From NCBI GenBank assembly GCA_977006965.1, contig OZ345364.1, forward strand, positions 496,001 through 560,000: a stretch of 64,000 nt of DNA, given 5' to 3'. The translations under genes and the position numbers were made by a program. Numbering within the stretch: position 1 is the first letter of the stretch; every line of letters begins with the position of its first letter. The DNA comes from Phymatolithon calcareum (taxonomy: Eukaryota > Rhodophyta > Florideophyceae > Hapalidiales). Positions 29,963 to 40,252 of this stretch are shown here, one piece after another. The notes below the pieces were generated by a model that saw only the letters and a program-made list of their open reading frames with translations, did not search any database and had not been told where the DNA came from.

Positions 29963-32900
29963 CAAATCACCGAAAACCCGCCTTGCCTCGACAGTGGAGC
30001 AACTACTACGATGTTCAAAAATGCCACAGATGCTAAGGGTGGCACTTATAAGCAAGGATGCACCGATACTGTACAATTGGCAGCAGGAAGTAATGTTGCA
30101 AAATGTATTGGGACGGGAAGCGTTAAATTTGGAGAGCTGGAGATGAACGATGTAGTTCATGTTGATTCTCTAAATGGGACGCTCGTGTCTGTAGGAGAGA
30201 TATGCGATCAAGGAAATATCGAGGTGTTCACCAAAGAGTGCGCCGTGGTTTTGAATACGAAGAAGTCTTCTGTGGGTGCTTCTATGATCATATCAAAGAT
30301 ACCTCGACATGAAAATGGATTGTACTGCTTCGAGACTGAATCTATGAATGATGAGACACCTCGTTCTGCATTGAATACATCCAAGATTCCGAATGAAATC
30401 AATCTTTGGCATCGACGACTAATCCATACAAGTGAGAAAATAATCAAAGCGACCCACAAAAAGGCAAATGGAGAAATCTTTCTCACAGGAAATCTGTCAG
30501 TGTGTCACCCGTGCGCTCTAGGAAAGGCATATAAGAAACCATTCAAGTCTAAATTCCAAGAAGCGGATACACCCGGAGAGATAGTACACTCAGACCTGGC
30601 GGGTCCATTACCAAAGAGCAACGATGGGTCTAAGTACTTGGTTACCTTCACAGACCAAGCAACGAGATATCTAAATGTGGTATGCATCACTGCGAAATCT
30701 GATGCAAATGATGCCTATGAGGCCTACAAGCAGTGTGATGCATCGAAATATTTTCCAGGAGGTGTACAAAGGCTGCACACAGATGGAGCAGGTGAATTCT
30801 CTTTCATGGATGATAGAGAAAGCAACACTGAACACACCAGTACAGCACCATACACACCCGAACATAATCCGTTCGCTGAAAGGGCGAACAGAACAGTGAT
30901 GGATCCAGTGAGAACAATGCTGGAAGAAGCTGGACTCTCAGCAAGATACTGGGAACAAGCAGCACATCATGCCGCGTATGTGAAAAATCGAATCTATAAC
31001 AAGCAAATTGGCTGCAGCCCATACGAGAAACTAACTAGAAAAACACCCAAAATCAAGCATCTCAGGGTATTCGGCTGTGCAGCTTTTGTCTACAACAAGA
31101 ACCCAAAAAGTAAGGTACATGCTCGTGCAGAACCTGGAATCATGCTCGGATGCAGTGATCATGGTGTCTACACAATTGAGTTACTTGCCTCTCGAAAAGT
31201 CGTGTACACGCGAAATGTGACTTTTGATGAAGATTCCTTCCCGGCATTGGAGGATAGGAGTGAATCATCTAGCAGCAGCGGTGAAGACGACGATGAATAT
31301 GAAAACCGAGAGGAAGCCAATGAGAAAAGTTATTCAGAATGTGCATCTAAGGGGGACATTATGTCTGATAGTGACTCAGACACTGAAATTGGTTTCACTC
31401 TACACAAAAAAGGCAGTGATTCAGAAAAAGATGAGAAGAAGTCGGTAACAAAAGGTCCTTCCTCAAGGCCGAAAAGAACAGTAAGGCCACCTGATCGATA
31501 TGCCGGAAAAACAGAAAATCATTTTGCGGGGTCTGTTATAACAATTCCAATCACAACAAGTGATACGCCTACAACCAAAAAGGCTTTGGAGGAGTCAACC
31601 CCGGATGAGATAAAGCTTTGGCTTGAGGCCATACAAGAAGAACTCGACAGTTTATCCGAGAAACAAACGTGGAAGCCTGTTGAGAAAATATCTAGCATCA
31701 AATCACTTCCCACACAAATAATCTTGAAAATCAAGAGAGATGAAAATGGAAATCCAGTCCGTTTCAAGGCTCGCATAGTGATGGGAGGTCATCTACAAAA
31801 GTTTGGCGTCGACTATGATGACGTATACTCACCAGTGGTGAATTTCGCTCTTGTGAGAACAGTAATGGCTATTGTATTACACAATGGTTGGCATGCAAAA
31901 CACGTGGATGTGAGAACCGCATTCCTTAACGGCGATATAGACCGAGAGGTACATGTCAAGCACCCCACAAATTTACCCAAACACATGAGACAAAGCCAAG
32001 TCTACGAGCTACAAAACGCATTGTATGGGCTTCACCAAGCTCCACTGGCATGGTGGAAGAAACTTCGTGAAACATTTTTAAAAAAGGGATACAAGCAACT
32101 CTCAAGCGATCAGGCGGTTTTCATCCGAGAAGGAAATTCACCGAAAGGAAAGACTTTGGTGATTGTCCTCGTGTACGTGGATGACCTTATATTTGTTTCA
32201 AATGGCAAGAAGACCCTAAATGACGCTTCCGAGGAATTCCTATCTGTTTTTGAAGTTACAGATCTAGGAGATGTATCCTGTTACCTTGGAGTACACATCA
32301 AACTTGAGCATGAAAAATGCACATTTTCCCAGACGGCATTTATTGATGAAGTTTTGAAGGAGCATAACATGGAAGATGCGAAAATCGTACATACTCCGCT
32401 GACCTCAAACTTCTATGACGAGCTGGATGCGAACAAAGCGCAAAAGATTATCAACAATGCTCAGTACAGAAGCATCATTGGGTCACTTCTATTCTTGGCA
32501 ATAAGGACACGCCCTGACATAGCAACGTCTGTTGGAATACTATCCCAATATGTTGAGCGCCCTACACCGTTTTTGCTTAACTCGGCAAAACGTGTACTTC
32601 GATATCTCAAGAAAACAAGACTATACGAGCTAACGTATTACAAAGATCAAACAAACCCACTTGTGCTTGAGGTATCAGTTGATGCGGACTTTGCTGGGAA
32701 CAAGGAAGACAGAAAGTCCCGCTCTGGTTTCACTGCCTCTATTAATAAGTGTCACATTGAATGGTTCAGCAAGAAGCAAAAAGGTACCGCACTCTCTACT
32801 GCGGAGGCGGAATATTTCGCCATGTCCGAATGCTGCAAGGAAAGCAATTGGCTTCGTTTATTTTTAGCCGAAAGTCATCAAGGATCGGTTGAGCCAACTC

Positions 32901-33133
32901 GGATGAATGTTGACAATCAAGCAGCACAAGCATGGGCAACATCTACCGCAAATATGCGCAAAGCGAAGCATATAGACACAAGATATCACTACATTCGTGA
33001 ATGTGTGCAGCGCGGAGCCGTTCAGCCTAAATACATAGCTTCGGCAGACAACATGGCTGACGGTTTTACAAAACCTCTCGACAGAATCAAGTTCGAGAAG
33101 TTCAGAGAATTAATTGGTGTTCGAGCTCAGTAA
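29963..33133 (+). CDS. pol: Copia Pol (PR-IN-RT-RH)
   Basis: About 1056 codons, uninterrupted and in frame with gag after the UAG; there is an internal ATG at 30011. Protease active site LDSGAT is at 29987-30004, upstream of that ATG, so translation from 30011 would lose it. Integrase: HHCC region (LWHRRLIH, CHPCALGK) and catalytic D, D, E in HSDLAGP, HTDGAGEF and PFAERANRT. RT: DVRTAFLNGD and the catalytic YVDD. RNase H: SVDADFAG, STAEAEY, VDNQAA and ADGFTKPL near the end. Everything needed for reverse transcription and integration appears intact. Confidence 0.92.
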   Translation, partial: QITENPPCLDSGATTTMFKNATDAKGGTYKQGCTDTVQLAAGSNVAKCIGTGSVKFGELEMNDVVHVDSLNGTLVSVGEICDQGNIEVFTKECAVVLNTKKSSVGASMIISKIPRHENGLYCFETESMNDETPRSALNTSKIPNEINLWHRRLIHTSEKIIKATHKKANGEIFLTGNLSVCHPCALGKAYKKPFKSKFQEADTPGEIVHSDLAGPLPKSNDGSKYLVTFTDQATRYLNVVCITAKSDANDAYEAYKQCDASKYFPGGVQRLHTDGAGEFSFMDDRESNTEHTSTAPYTPEHNPFAERANRTVMDPVRTMLEEAGLSARYWEQAAHHAAYVKNRIYNKQIGCSPYEKLTRKTPKIKHLRVFGCAAFVYNKNPKSKVHARAEPGIMLGCSDHGVYTIELLASRKVVYTRNVTFDEDSFPALEDRSESSSSSGEDDDEYENREEANEKSYSECASKGDIMSDSDSDTEIGFTLHKKGSDSEKDEKKSVTKGPSSRPKRTVRPPDRYAGKTENHFAGSVITIPITTSDTPTTKKALEESTPDEIKLWLEAIQEELDSLSEKQTWKPVEKISSIKSLPTQIILKIKRDENGNPVRFKARIVMGGHLQKFGVDYDDVYSPVVNFALVRTVMAIVLHNGWHAKHVDVRTAFLNGDIDREVHVKHPTNLPKHMRQSQVYELQNALYGLHQAPLAWWKKLRETFLKKGYKQLSSDQAVFIREGNSPKGKTLVIVLVYVDDLIFVSNGKKTLNDASEEFLSVFEVTDLGDVSCYLGVHIKLEHEKCTFSQTAFIDEVLKEHNMEDAKIVHTPLTSNFYDELDANKAQKIINNAQYRSIIGSLLFLAIRTRPDIATSVGILSQYVERPTPFLLNSAKRVLRYLKKTRLYELTYYKDQTNPLVLEVSVDADFAGNKEDRKSRSGFTASINKCHIEWFSKKQKGTALSTAEAEYFAMSECCKESNWLRLFLAESHQGSVEPTRMNVDNQAAQAWATSTANMRKAKHIDTRYHYIRECVQRGAVQPKYIASADNMADGFTKPLDRIKFEKFRELIGVRAQ

Positions 33134-33150
33134 TTCAGCTCTGAAGCCCC

Positions 33151-33159
33151 AAGGAGGAG
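33151..33159 (+). promoter_or_regulatory. Copia polypurine tract
   Basis: AAGGAGGAG immediately before the 3' LTR, the expected plus-strand priming site. Confidence 0.8.
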
Positions 33160-33506
33160 TGTTGGAGTTGGTCCTTCAAATAATTGAGAAATTACTCATC
33201 TTAAGTGTCAAAACTGGGTCGACACGAAATATTGCAAGGAGACTCAAATCGAGAGTTGATGGCCTACATGATTAACCCATGAAATGCTAATTCAACTTGA
33301 ACACTCAATAATGATAGAATTACGTGGAAACTATCCACATAGATGATTCAATAGGTTTAGTATAAAAAGGAGCCTAACCTCTGAGGAAACAAGGAGACAG
33401 GCAAGCAAAAGAAACACCATTAGGTGAAGAGTTTTGCCTCTCAAAGAATACCAAGACACAACACAAGTGTCAGCGCTGATACACAAAGAATTGAATCAGT
33501 CCATCA
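33160..33506 (+). repeat. Copia 3' LTR
   Basis: 347 bp, with three differences from the 5' LTR. Confidence 0.95.
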
Positions 33507-33704
33507 TTAGTTCCAAGGAGAGGTTACGAGACGTGAAATGCTCGGTCACACTCATTATCGCGAGAATGGAATGGAAGAAACTTTAACCCTCGAATCGCTA
33601 TTTGCCCCATTGGGGAAAATGCAAAATGAACGAATGAAATAAAAGGAGAGTTTTTTGAAGCCTGGAGATTACATAGCTAATTCCCCTCGAGGCCCCTCAG
33701 GGGA

Positions 33705-33867
33705 CAAAAGGTGGGTTTTTGTAGACAGTGGAACGCTTACCGTTAGAAGCTCTTCACTTGAAAGAATCAAGCCAAGTTTTCTTGGCACATGAAAAGTTGC
33801 CCCAAGCGCGAGCAGATGCGTTGGTATCTTTTTTTAAAAAAATCTACTTTTCTTCTTCTTCTTCTTC
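33705..33867 (+). mobile_element. TTC-tail SINE, variant subfamily
   Basis: Begins about AGGTGGGTTTTTGTAGAC and ends AAAAAAATCTACTTT plus TTC repeats. The following tagattgcatag (33868-33879) is the empty site of the satellite-headed element in block D. Paralogue at 61635-61788. Confidence 0.7.
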
Positions 33868-33999
33868 TAGATTGCATAGCCTGTCAGGCCACAGAAGTTG
33901 CTGCTCATACTAATGGTAATCGAATTCTCAGCCAGGACGCTACAATGACCTTACAAATGTATCTACACTTCGTCCTGCAATACGAGTGTCTAGAAGAAA

Positions 34000-34068
34000 G
34001 GTAGATTTTTATTTAAAAGTTTCCAACGGACCTGTTGACACATCGGGCAAAAGGTTTTGGCTGGATTA
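34000..34068 (-). mobile_element. TTC-tail SINE 3' fragment
   Basis: AGAAGAAAGGTAGATTTTTAT then TTAAAAGTTTCCAACGGA. The same fragment and flank recur at 35630-35710 and 62450-62526, always next to a piggyBac-like terminus. Confidence 0.65.
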
Positions 34069-34360
34069 CTAGTGTCTATGTGACGGGATTTTTCCCTCAA
34101 TTGAGGGAATGCGAATTATTTAATTTTTGCAAGCGAGAGCCACTAACTGTCAGGCTTGTCAAATACATCACGCTCATGGATATCTGGAACATTCTTAATG
34201 AAACAGTTCCTACCAGTAGAAACGCCGCTAATATATAGTGTGACAGTGCCACATGATGTGCACAAGAGCGTCGTCGTCTTAAATTTCCCAACTCTGCAGT
34301 TGTTTTGAACAGCACAAGCAGTCATCATGACATCCTCGGTCCTCATTTTCTTTCTATTGA
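34069..34360 (-). pseudogene. piggyBac-like terminus and C-terminal domain (PB3)
   Basis: Terminal CTAGTGTCTATGTGACGGG, then palindrome CCCTCAATTGAGGG. On the minus strand follow the C-terminal cysteine-rich remnant (TTTLLCTSCGTVTLYI, TGRNCFIKN), which fits the C-x2-C and R-N-C-F segments of piggyBac-type tails. The rest of the element is missing. Confidence 0.6.
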
Positions 34361-34652
34361 GAGTTAAGTGTGTTCTAACACCGCTCCCGATTTCTATCTA
34401 TTGAGATCCGTTCCCATACAACGGAATATGGAGTCATCGACACAAATGAACGCCGACGAAGGCAAAGTGTACTTTCTGTTGTTCATAGCGGTGGCCAAAG
34501 GTGGATGAAGTAGGTAGATGGTGATGAGCTGTCTTCGTTGAGTTGCTTGTTGGTTACCATGCTTTATTAGACCAGCGATAACTTTTTATTCTAATCAGCC
34601 GCTCTGCCTGGACGAAGAAGAATGGGGAGTCATATCAGAGCCAAAGACGAGG
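34361..34652. other. No recognised feature
   Basis: Short intergenic sequence between PB3 and the LINE RT fragment; nothing identified. Confidence 0.4.
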
Positions 34653-34970
34653 TTGCCGAGCATGCACGGATCCGCGGCAGACAAGATTGTTCGTCGTAAG
34701 AAGCAAGAGGTGGCGCTGAACGAAATGGTGAAAATAGGAGCCGAAACTCTTGAAAATGTTATAGATTTCAAGTACTTGGGCACCATGCAGTCAGGGGCAG
34801 CAGACCCTATGACGCCGACTACCTATCGTATCGAAATTTCCAAATCACGCTTCAAAAGCCTCTATAGACTACTCACGAACACGGCGCTACCGCTCCCGCT
34901 TCGCTTACGCCTCTGGAGAGCCTCGGTCGTATCGACTTTGATATATGGATGTGATTCAGGGATAGTACCA
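34653..34970 (+). pseudogene. LINE reverse-transcriptase thumb fragment
   Basis: The frame contains VIDFKYLGTMQS, then YRIEISKSRFKSLYRLL and VVSTLIYGCDS. This is the usual F-x-YLG ... RI ... LIYG layout just after the catalytic core of RTE/CR1-like non-LTR RTs. It belongs to none of the LINE families named here. It is degraded downstream into an AT-rich stretch with repeated attgcaat. Confidence 0.7.
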
Positions 34971-35189
34971 ATATTATTGCTATTTGTTCGGGCACATGAT
35001 GCAACAGCAATTGCAATACCAATAATGCAAGGTTGAAGGCAATAGGAATTGCAATATCTGAGCATTTTTCCAATGTCAATTGCAATAACATAATCTAATT
35101 CAGGTCCTCCTGCGCCATGTCTTCACTCACGCGTTGGATCACTTTTGCGCTTCGGGCAGTGTTCATCGCTACGGAGACTGACTGCTAGT

Positions 35190-35310
35190 CCCAGTAACAT
35201 TGTTCTCTTTAAGAAACAGCAGGGCTTCTAGTAATAACGGTGTCATCCTCTTGCGATTGTCTGTCAAAACATTCTTGACAACCGGCCAAAGCCTCTCCAC
35301 CTCGGCACGG
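35190..35310 (-). pseudogene. hAT transposase C-terminal (dimerisation) fragment
   Basis: The minus-strand frame reads VERLWPVVKNVLTDNRKRM followed by LLLEALLFLKEN. This matches the hAT C-terminal dimerisation pattern (ERLFS-x-G-x-V-x-T-x-x-R-x-R-L ... V-E-x-L-x-F-L-K-x-N). Only this end remains. Its N-terminal side runs into satellite-derived sequence at 35311. Confidence 0.75.
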
Positions 35311-35440
35311 ACCCGGGACGTCGGTAAACTTGCTTCGGCGAGGGAAACGACCTCGGACGTCATAAATTTTCCTTTCCGCACGTTCACACGATACGATGGT
35401 TTGCGTGGCCTCTACTTTTCTTCTTTTTCTTCTAGATTGC
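35311..35440 (+). mobile_element. Satellite-headed element, internal fragment
   Basis: GGACCCGGGACGTCGGTAAAC followed by the body and a short TTC-like tail at 35418-35430. Truncated inside both the head repeat and the body. Confidence 0.6.
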
Positions 35441-35525
35441 ATGGGGGGGGGGGGGAATTGTAGGTATTTATTTTAAAAGCCCTCAACGCCGGCGCACGCC
35501 GGCACCAGAGCAGCTTCGCATCGTC
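35441..35525 (-). mobile_element. LINE 3' UTR fragment after poly-G tract
   Basis: A run of 13 G is followed by GAATTGTAGG and AAAGCCCTCAACGCC. This matches the 3' UTR of the LINE inserted at 26069-26374 (GGAAATTGTAGG..., AGCCCTCATCGCC). Confidence 0.65.
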
Positions 35526-35710
35526 AGGCCACAGAAGTTGCTGCTCATACTAATGGTAAAGGCATTCTCAGTCAGAACGCTACAAAGACAGTACGCACGT
35601 TTCTACACTTCGTCATGAAATACGAGTGTCTAGAAGAAAGGTAGATTTTTATTTCAAAGTTGCAAAGGATCTAGTGACGCTTGGGGTAACCCTCCTGGCG
35701 CCAAGAGGTT

Positions 35711-36404
35711 TTGGTGTCTATGTGACGGGATTTTTCTTTCTTTCTTCTTTCTTTTATTGCGGAAAGATCGGTCACACAGAGGGTGAGAGCCAGAAGCTGT
35801 TCTGCAACAGACTCTCATTGTTCAGAAATTTTAATATCGCTAGGGGTCTCTCACGGCATAGCTCCTCTACGGTTTTGTCCCAACTCGACCAATAAACTTA
35901 CGTCTGGAGACAGATCGTCCACTACAACGTAGCAACGGGATTTTTCTCTCAATTGCCTTAAAATTAGTTTTCTTCCGACGATGCCAAACTAGAACATATT
36001 ATACGCGAAGTGATATGTTTGCGCGACCATTGATTTTGCCTCGACTACTTCCTGAACCATACTACGCACCCTTTTTACTTGGAAAGGCTCTATATGGTCT
36101 GGAGAACTCTACCAGACCGGTCACCGATGCTGCCTTTGTGTGTACGGATGTACCGACCACGCGGGGTCGGGCTTTTTCTCGTGTCATGGCGGGTATGTTA
36201 CTTCTGGGTGACCACTACATGTTAATTGCTAGCGCCGAACTAAACGATTTTATGGTAGTAATAGTTTCGCTACTCTTCACTATGCAGTACAAGTCTGACT
36301 TTCCGATAATGGCGCGAATTGTCCGTTCTGCGTTCTTTTTACTAACTTTTTCGAGCTTTTGAATCGCCCCTCAATTGAGAGAGTTTGGCACATATAGACA
36401 CTAG
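35711..36404 (-). pseudogene. piggyBac-like PB4, internally deleted
   Basis: Both ends remain: left ttGGTGTCTATGTGACGGG and right CATATAGACACTAG with the palindrome CCTCAATTGAGAG. Only the N-terminal coding part (about 35950-36370, minus) lies between, so it is a non-autonomous deletion derivative. A LINE-E tail is inserted at 35738-35934. The right end is also block C's counterpart of PB1. Confidence 0.65.
35738..35934 (-). mobile_element. LINE-E 3' end inserted in PB4 terminus
   Basis: CTTT-repeat tail, then sequence matching 900-1020. TSD acgggatttttct at 35725-35737 and 35935-35947. Confidence 0.8.
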
Positions 36405-37384
36405 CGCATCTCTTTGTCTGGTTTCTCGAGACAGTAGATCAGTTTCAAGAAGATGGACAGGACGAACAACACAATCTTATGTCAAAAGTCATTTATTTTT
36501 TATTTTTATCTCGAATATCGTAGAAGCAGACGAAGATTGACCGAAGTGCTGTGCGAGTTGCCAAGTCTTATAGTCCGCAATATCATCTTTTCTATCTTCA
36601 TATTACAGAAGAGAGATGATATCGTAGCAGATGCAGGACTACAGCCTTGTTGAGGATACACATCCTCGATATATATTAAATCATAGATCCACATATGTTC
36701 CTGATCAGGAACACATATCTTTAGCCTAGAGGTCCTATCCTATTGTCTCTACAAGCCGTCGAATGCATCTCCCTTGTAGTCTCATGAGTGTTTATGAATA
36801 TCTACAGCATTCGAATAGAGAGATGAACCACGACCAGTCTTGAATTGTGCCACGTATTTGTCGACTTCTTCGGATCAGCATCCGCTTCAACAAAATTGAA
36901 ATCATAAATCTTAGTTATTTTTTGTCTATTCTCGATCGGATTTGGCCTTACGCTTCCAAAAAATCCTTTCTCTTCACGAACTGGAAACTTTCGGAAAAAT
37001 CATGAAATGAGCTCCATAGTTGCAGTCGGAAAAGTTTGGCGTGGGTCATACCAGTATCACATTCTGATGTGCATGTATGTGCTTGCTTCACGATTACATC
37101 AGCAGATGCGTTGGTAACTTTTAAATAAAAATCTACCTTTCTTCTTCTTCTTCACGATTACACACGTTTTTCGGCGCAACATCTAGGCATTCGGAAAATT
37201 GCCCGCATATTGTCCTCAGATACATATGTTCGAGACTGTTTTATTTTTTTTTAAAATCTAAATTTCTTTTCCTTGCAATACGCATGGTGGGGACAAGAGA
37301 AAATTCTGCAAACGTCCAGAGTTATTGCACCCCTCTCCAGAGATACGTGAGCAGCCTGGAAAAGAGCAAAGTTCATGATGAATT
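36405..37384. other. Non-coding, block C copy of 4437-5484
   Basis: No gene recognised. It contains an internal difference at about 36790-36810, where the LINE 3' end seen in block A stops early, and a SINE insert at 37099-37149. Confidence 0.5.
37099..37149 (+). mobile_element. TTC-tail SINE, very short copy
   Basis: About 51 bp of 3' end with TTC tail. TSD cttcacgattaca at 37086-37098 and 37150-37162. Empty sites are in A (about 5287) and B (about 22807). Confidence 0.85.
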
Positions 37385-37920
37385 TTGCTCTTTTCCAGGT
37401 ATATTGAAAGCCACAGCCCCACTATCTGCTTCGCGGACATGCCCTTGACTGGTGTTAGGATTGAGAAAATCAAACAGAATTCTAATTCTGCGGCCAATCC
37501 ATTCAAAAAGTCCTTTCCGATCTTCAGAAAGAGATGCTGGAAATGGCAGTTGATATTGTCCAAAGAAAATGTCCGAAATCAACTACTTAAATGAGAACGT
37601 AAGCGAAGGATTGTGGCGCAACGAAAAGTCTCTCAGGTGTAATGATAATTGACAAAGGGAGCTTCCATTAAACAGAAATCCAATCCAATCCATTCAAAAA
37701 GTGGACAACCACGCATAATGCGTCATCGCCGAGATAGAATCATGATCATCATTATGCGTGGTTGTCTACTTTTTGAATGGATTGGCCGAAGAATTAGAAT
37801 TCTGTTGGATTTTCTCAAACCCGACACCAGCCAAGGACGTGTCCGCGAAACAGAGAGCGGGGCTGTGGCTTTCAATATAAGCATTACCTCTCTTCCGGGC
37901 ATCCGCAGATTGTTTCTTTA
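37385..37920. repeat. Inverted LINE-F palindrome, block C
   Basis: Block C version of the palindrome at 5485-6050. Its fold-back core (about 37684-37790) is shorter and more perfect, with arms ATTCAAAAAGTGGACAACC. Confidence 0.7.
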
Positions 37921-37993
37921 CAGTCCAGTTCACTGTTGGATCGACCAGGTATGACAAAAAAGTGGCACGACGTTCGGAGAGAAGAGATAACTT

Positions 37994-38230
37994 CATCTGG
38001 AACCCGGTGGGGGTTCCGAAGGAACGTACACGTATGCAATTCGGCACAGTCACACTTAAAATTTTAAGCAAGAAACACTTCTGCTAAGTAACAATTCGGC
38101 ACGACACGAGTTACACGTGGAGTGCCGAATCGTTACTTAGCGGAGGCGTTTTTTGATTAATAATTTTAATGTGCCTGTGCCGAATTGCATACGTGTACGT
38201 GCCATCGGAACCCCCACCAGGTTCCAGATG
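37994..38230. mobile_element. Fold-back/MITE insertion unique to block C
   Basis: A 237-bp near-palindrome. The terminal arms (starts CATCTGGAACC, ends GGTTCCAGATG) extend at least 55 bp. A second inverted pair lies inside (ctaagtaacaattcggca against tgccgaatcgttacttag). Blocks A and B lack it. Comparison with them (ctt then gagcgg) suggests a 2-bp target duplication, tt. Confidence 0.75.
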
Positions 38231-38317
38231 TTGAACGGTTCTCGCTATGCTTTCTCTATGCGGAACATGAAAACAGTCTGGGGACTAGTCAGCTGAGCGC
38301 CTAATAGCAATTAGCGC

Positions 38318-38524
38318 TTAGTGCCGTAATTCGAGAAGCGGGATTTTACCATCCAGCAGTGACTCGCTTGCCACGATTGTATCAGCACAAAAATTAACAG
38401 TTTTCTTACAGCGGCTTTTGACGCTCATCAGCTTACATTTGGAGCAATTAGGAGTGGACCACGTCCGCACAGCAACGGACTTCAATTTATAGAAGACCCT
38501 ATGTTCGGCAGAACAACGAAGCAA
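38318..38524 (-). other. Conserved unidentified frame upstream of gene C
   Basis: Shortened counterpart of 24234-24551 (CSKCKLMSVKSRCKK). Function unknown. Confidence 0.25.
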
Positions 38525-38772
38525 CTCCCGAGTAGTACAACGGTAGCATCAGCTGTCTGGAAGTTGATAGAACGAAAAAGGATGCACATCTGTTGGCAGA
38601 CCGAGGGACAAGCGGTGCAACACGAAACCTACGCTGATTCGGCACACCACGCCCTGGTTTTTCGAAAGCCTGGCTCACGAGTTCGATAATACAGTACGTC
38701 TTACTTTAGCAAGCAATCTAGAAAAAGATTGTTCTGATCGCCGTTAATGTATCTTGGCACAACAGTCTAAAT

Positions 38773-38892
38773 AACCGAACAAGAAAGGCCTGACTGGCAC
38801 CTTACACGAGTTCGGTCACCTTAAAATACGTTTCGCAGACGAATTACTGCATTCAAAATCCTAAGGTGCCAACCAGGCCTTCCTTGTTCGGT
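38773..38892. repeat. Hairpin upstream of gene C
   Basis: Block C copy of the inverted repeat at 6865-6984, about 160 bp before the start codon. The arm pairing is preserved (ggttccc-type differences are few). Confidence 0.65.
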
Positions 38893-39053
38893 GTCAAGTT
38901 GAACATGGTATGCACAGTAGAGGGATCCTCCTATCTATAATAAAATTTATCAATGGTTTCTCGATTCAGTACAAATACCGGAACGATCCATAGCGGAAAG
39001 CCGACAAAAAGACCATAGCCTGCCAACGTCTTCTCTAGCACCAGATCCGAACC

Positions 39054-39557
39054 ATGGTTTCGAACACTGTCTACGCTGTTGCGTTCGCTCTATGCCTTAC
39101 CGTTTCTCTCAGTAGAGCTTCTGTGGGAGAGAAGATATTGCCCGCCTCGCGCATCCCCCTCGACAACGAAGGGCCCATCTTTCCCACATGCGAGTATAGT
39201 GGCTGTCCACTGAGCCAAGTCTGTGTCAACTCCAAATGCATTTTCCGAGTCGGTGTGAATGGATATTGCAAGAGTACACGTTACTGCAAGCACGGACTCA
39301 AATGCAAGAACTCCAAGTGTGTCTGCCCTCTCCCGAAAACGGATGGATACTGTGGCGGACTTTGCAATTCGTGTCCATACGGTCATCGTTGTTACCGGAG
39401 CTACTGCCGCAAAGAGATGGGGCCGAACGAGGAGTGTGACCCCCCGAAATGGATTTGCAAGAGCGGTCTGGTCTGTAGTGGAGGAAAATGCAGTCTTCCG
39501 CTCCCTCCGAATCCTTGCCGTCATTTGCAATATCCTTGCCGTTTGGAAATTCCTTAA
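39054..39557 (+). CDS. Secreted cysteine-module protein C, one module shorter
   Basis: Predicted 167-residue secreted protein. Signal peptide MVSNTVYAVAFALCLTVSLS, linker, 8-cysteine unit (CEYSGCPLSQVC...), then a single 10-cysteine module. That module begins like module 2 of A/B (VCPLPKTDGYCGGLC ... YRSYCRKEMG) and ends like module 3 (CDPPKWICKSGLVCSGGKC), so it is a fusion of the two. A different C-terminal tail (LPPNPCRHLQYPCRLEIP) keeps two cysteines. All expected cysteines of the remaining module are kept and the frame is open, so it is probably functional. Role unknown. Confidence 0.85.
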   Translation: MVSNTVYAVAFALCLTVSLSRASVGEKILPASRIPLDNEGPIFPTCEYSGCPLSQVCVNSKCIFRVGVNGYCKSTRYCKHGLKCKNSKCVCPLPKTDGYCGGLCNSCPYGHRCYRSYCRKEMGPNEECDPPKWICKSGLVCSGGKCSLPLPPNPCRHLQYPCRLEIP

Positions 39558-39949
39558 CTGCGTAAATCTCCAGATTATGTGGTTTCCCTATGTTCTGCAT
39601 GACAACTGTCTCAAGTGCTCTGTGCCACTCTGAATGTTCATGTCTCACGGCTGCAGGTTGCTATATGCATGGCGCGAACTTTAACTATCACTGATGAATG
39701 GATGAATGTGAGTAAATTAAAGCTTCTGTTGTCCATTGGCCTTTGAGGCTTGCCGTAGCGTTTCTTCGCTTTTTGTAAGTTTGTGCTTCTGTGCACATTC
39801 TTCAATTTATATGTGATCTCAAATTCTCCTTTCACCTACATATGCATATTCCTATTGTGGATAGCATACGTCGACGAGGTTTAGTTCGATAGGTTCATCG
39901 CCTGTGCACCTTGCGACAACATGTGTTTTAGTTTATTGTTGTACTCTGC

Positions 39950-40252
39950 CCTCTCGGGTATCCAGCACCATGACCTGCAAACATTGCGAGCGCATATGCT
40001 ATAGAACGCGACAGAGGACGCGAGCAGAGTTCTCACCATGACGCCAAGCCTCCGAATGCGCACCAGACTCACACCGGCCATCTGGAAAAAGACGATATAA
40101 CGGCGTCTCCGCCTCTCCCTATTGCCCTCCTCAACACCGCAACACCCCGCTTTTTGACCCTAGTGTACCACATATTCACGACATTGGGACGAGAACCCCT
40201 TGCGGAAAAGGCGGCACATTGATATCTCGAAGCGTATACACACCTCACAAAA
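39950..40252. other. Unidentified sequence beside the Gypsy element
   Basis: Block C homology to B and D stops at tactctg (about 39943-39949) and resumes at about 47282 (tactctggtggag). This stretch, the Gypsy element and 45724-47281 are therefore additions. No family recognised here. Confidence 0.4.

Larger units (their letters stand above)
28705..33506 (+). mobile_element. Complete Copia (Ty1/copia) LTR retrotransposon
   Basis: A 4802-bp element with two 347-bp LTRs that differ at three positions by eye, so the insertion is recent. TSD ttagt lies at 28700-28704 and 33507-33511. The related block D site at about 60640 is unoccupied. Domain order is gag, protease, integrase, reverse transcriptase, RNase H, which defines Ty1/copia. 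The two coding parts share one frame and are separated by a single UAG. Confidence 0.95.

Noticed and set aside
30011-30013. ATG as an independent Copia pol start
   Set aside because: It lies after the protease active-site motif, so starting here would remove the catalytic aspartate. Readthrough from gag is more plausible.
35443-35455. Poly-G run as a G-quadruplex regulatory site
   Set aside because: It sits at the 3' edge of a LINE tail fragment, next to several transposon ends, with no gene nearby. It could also be a sequencing or assembly effect.
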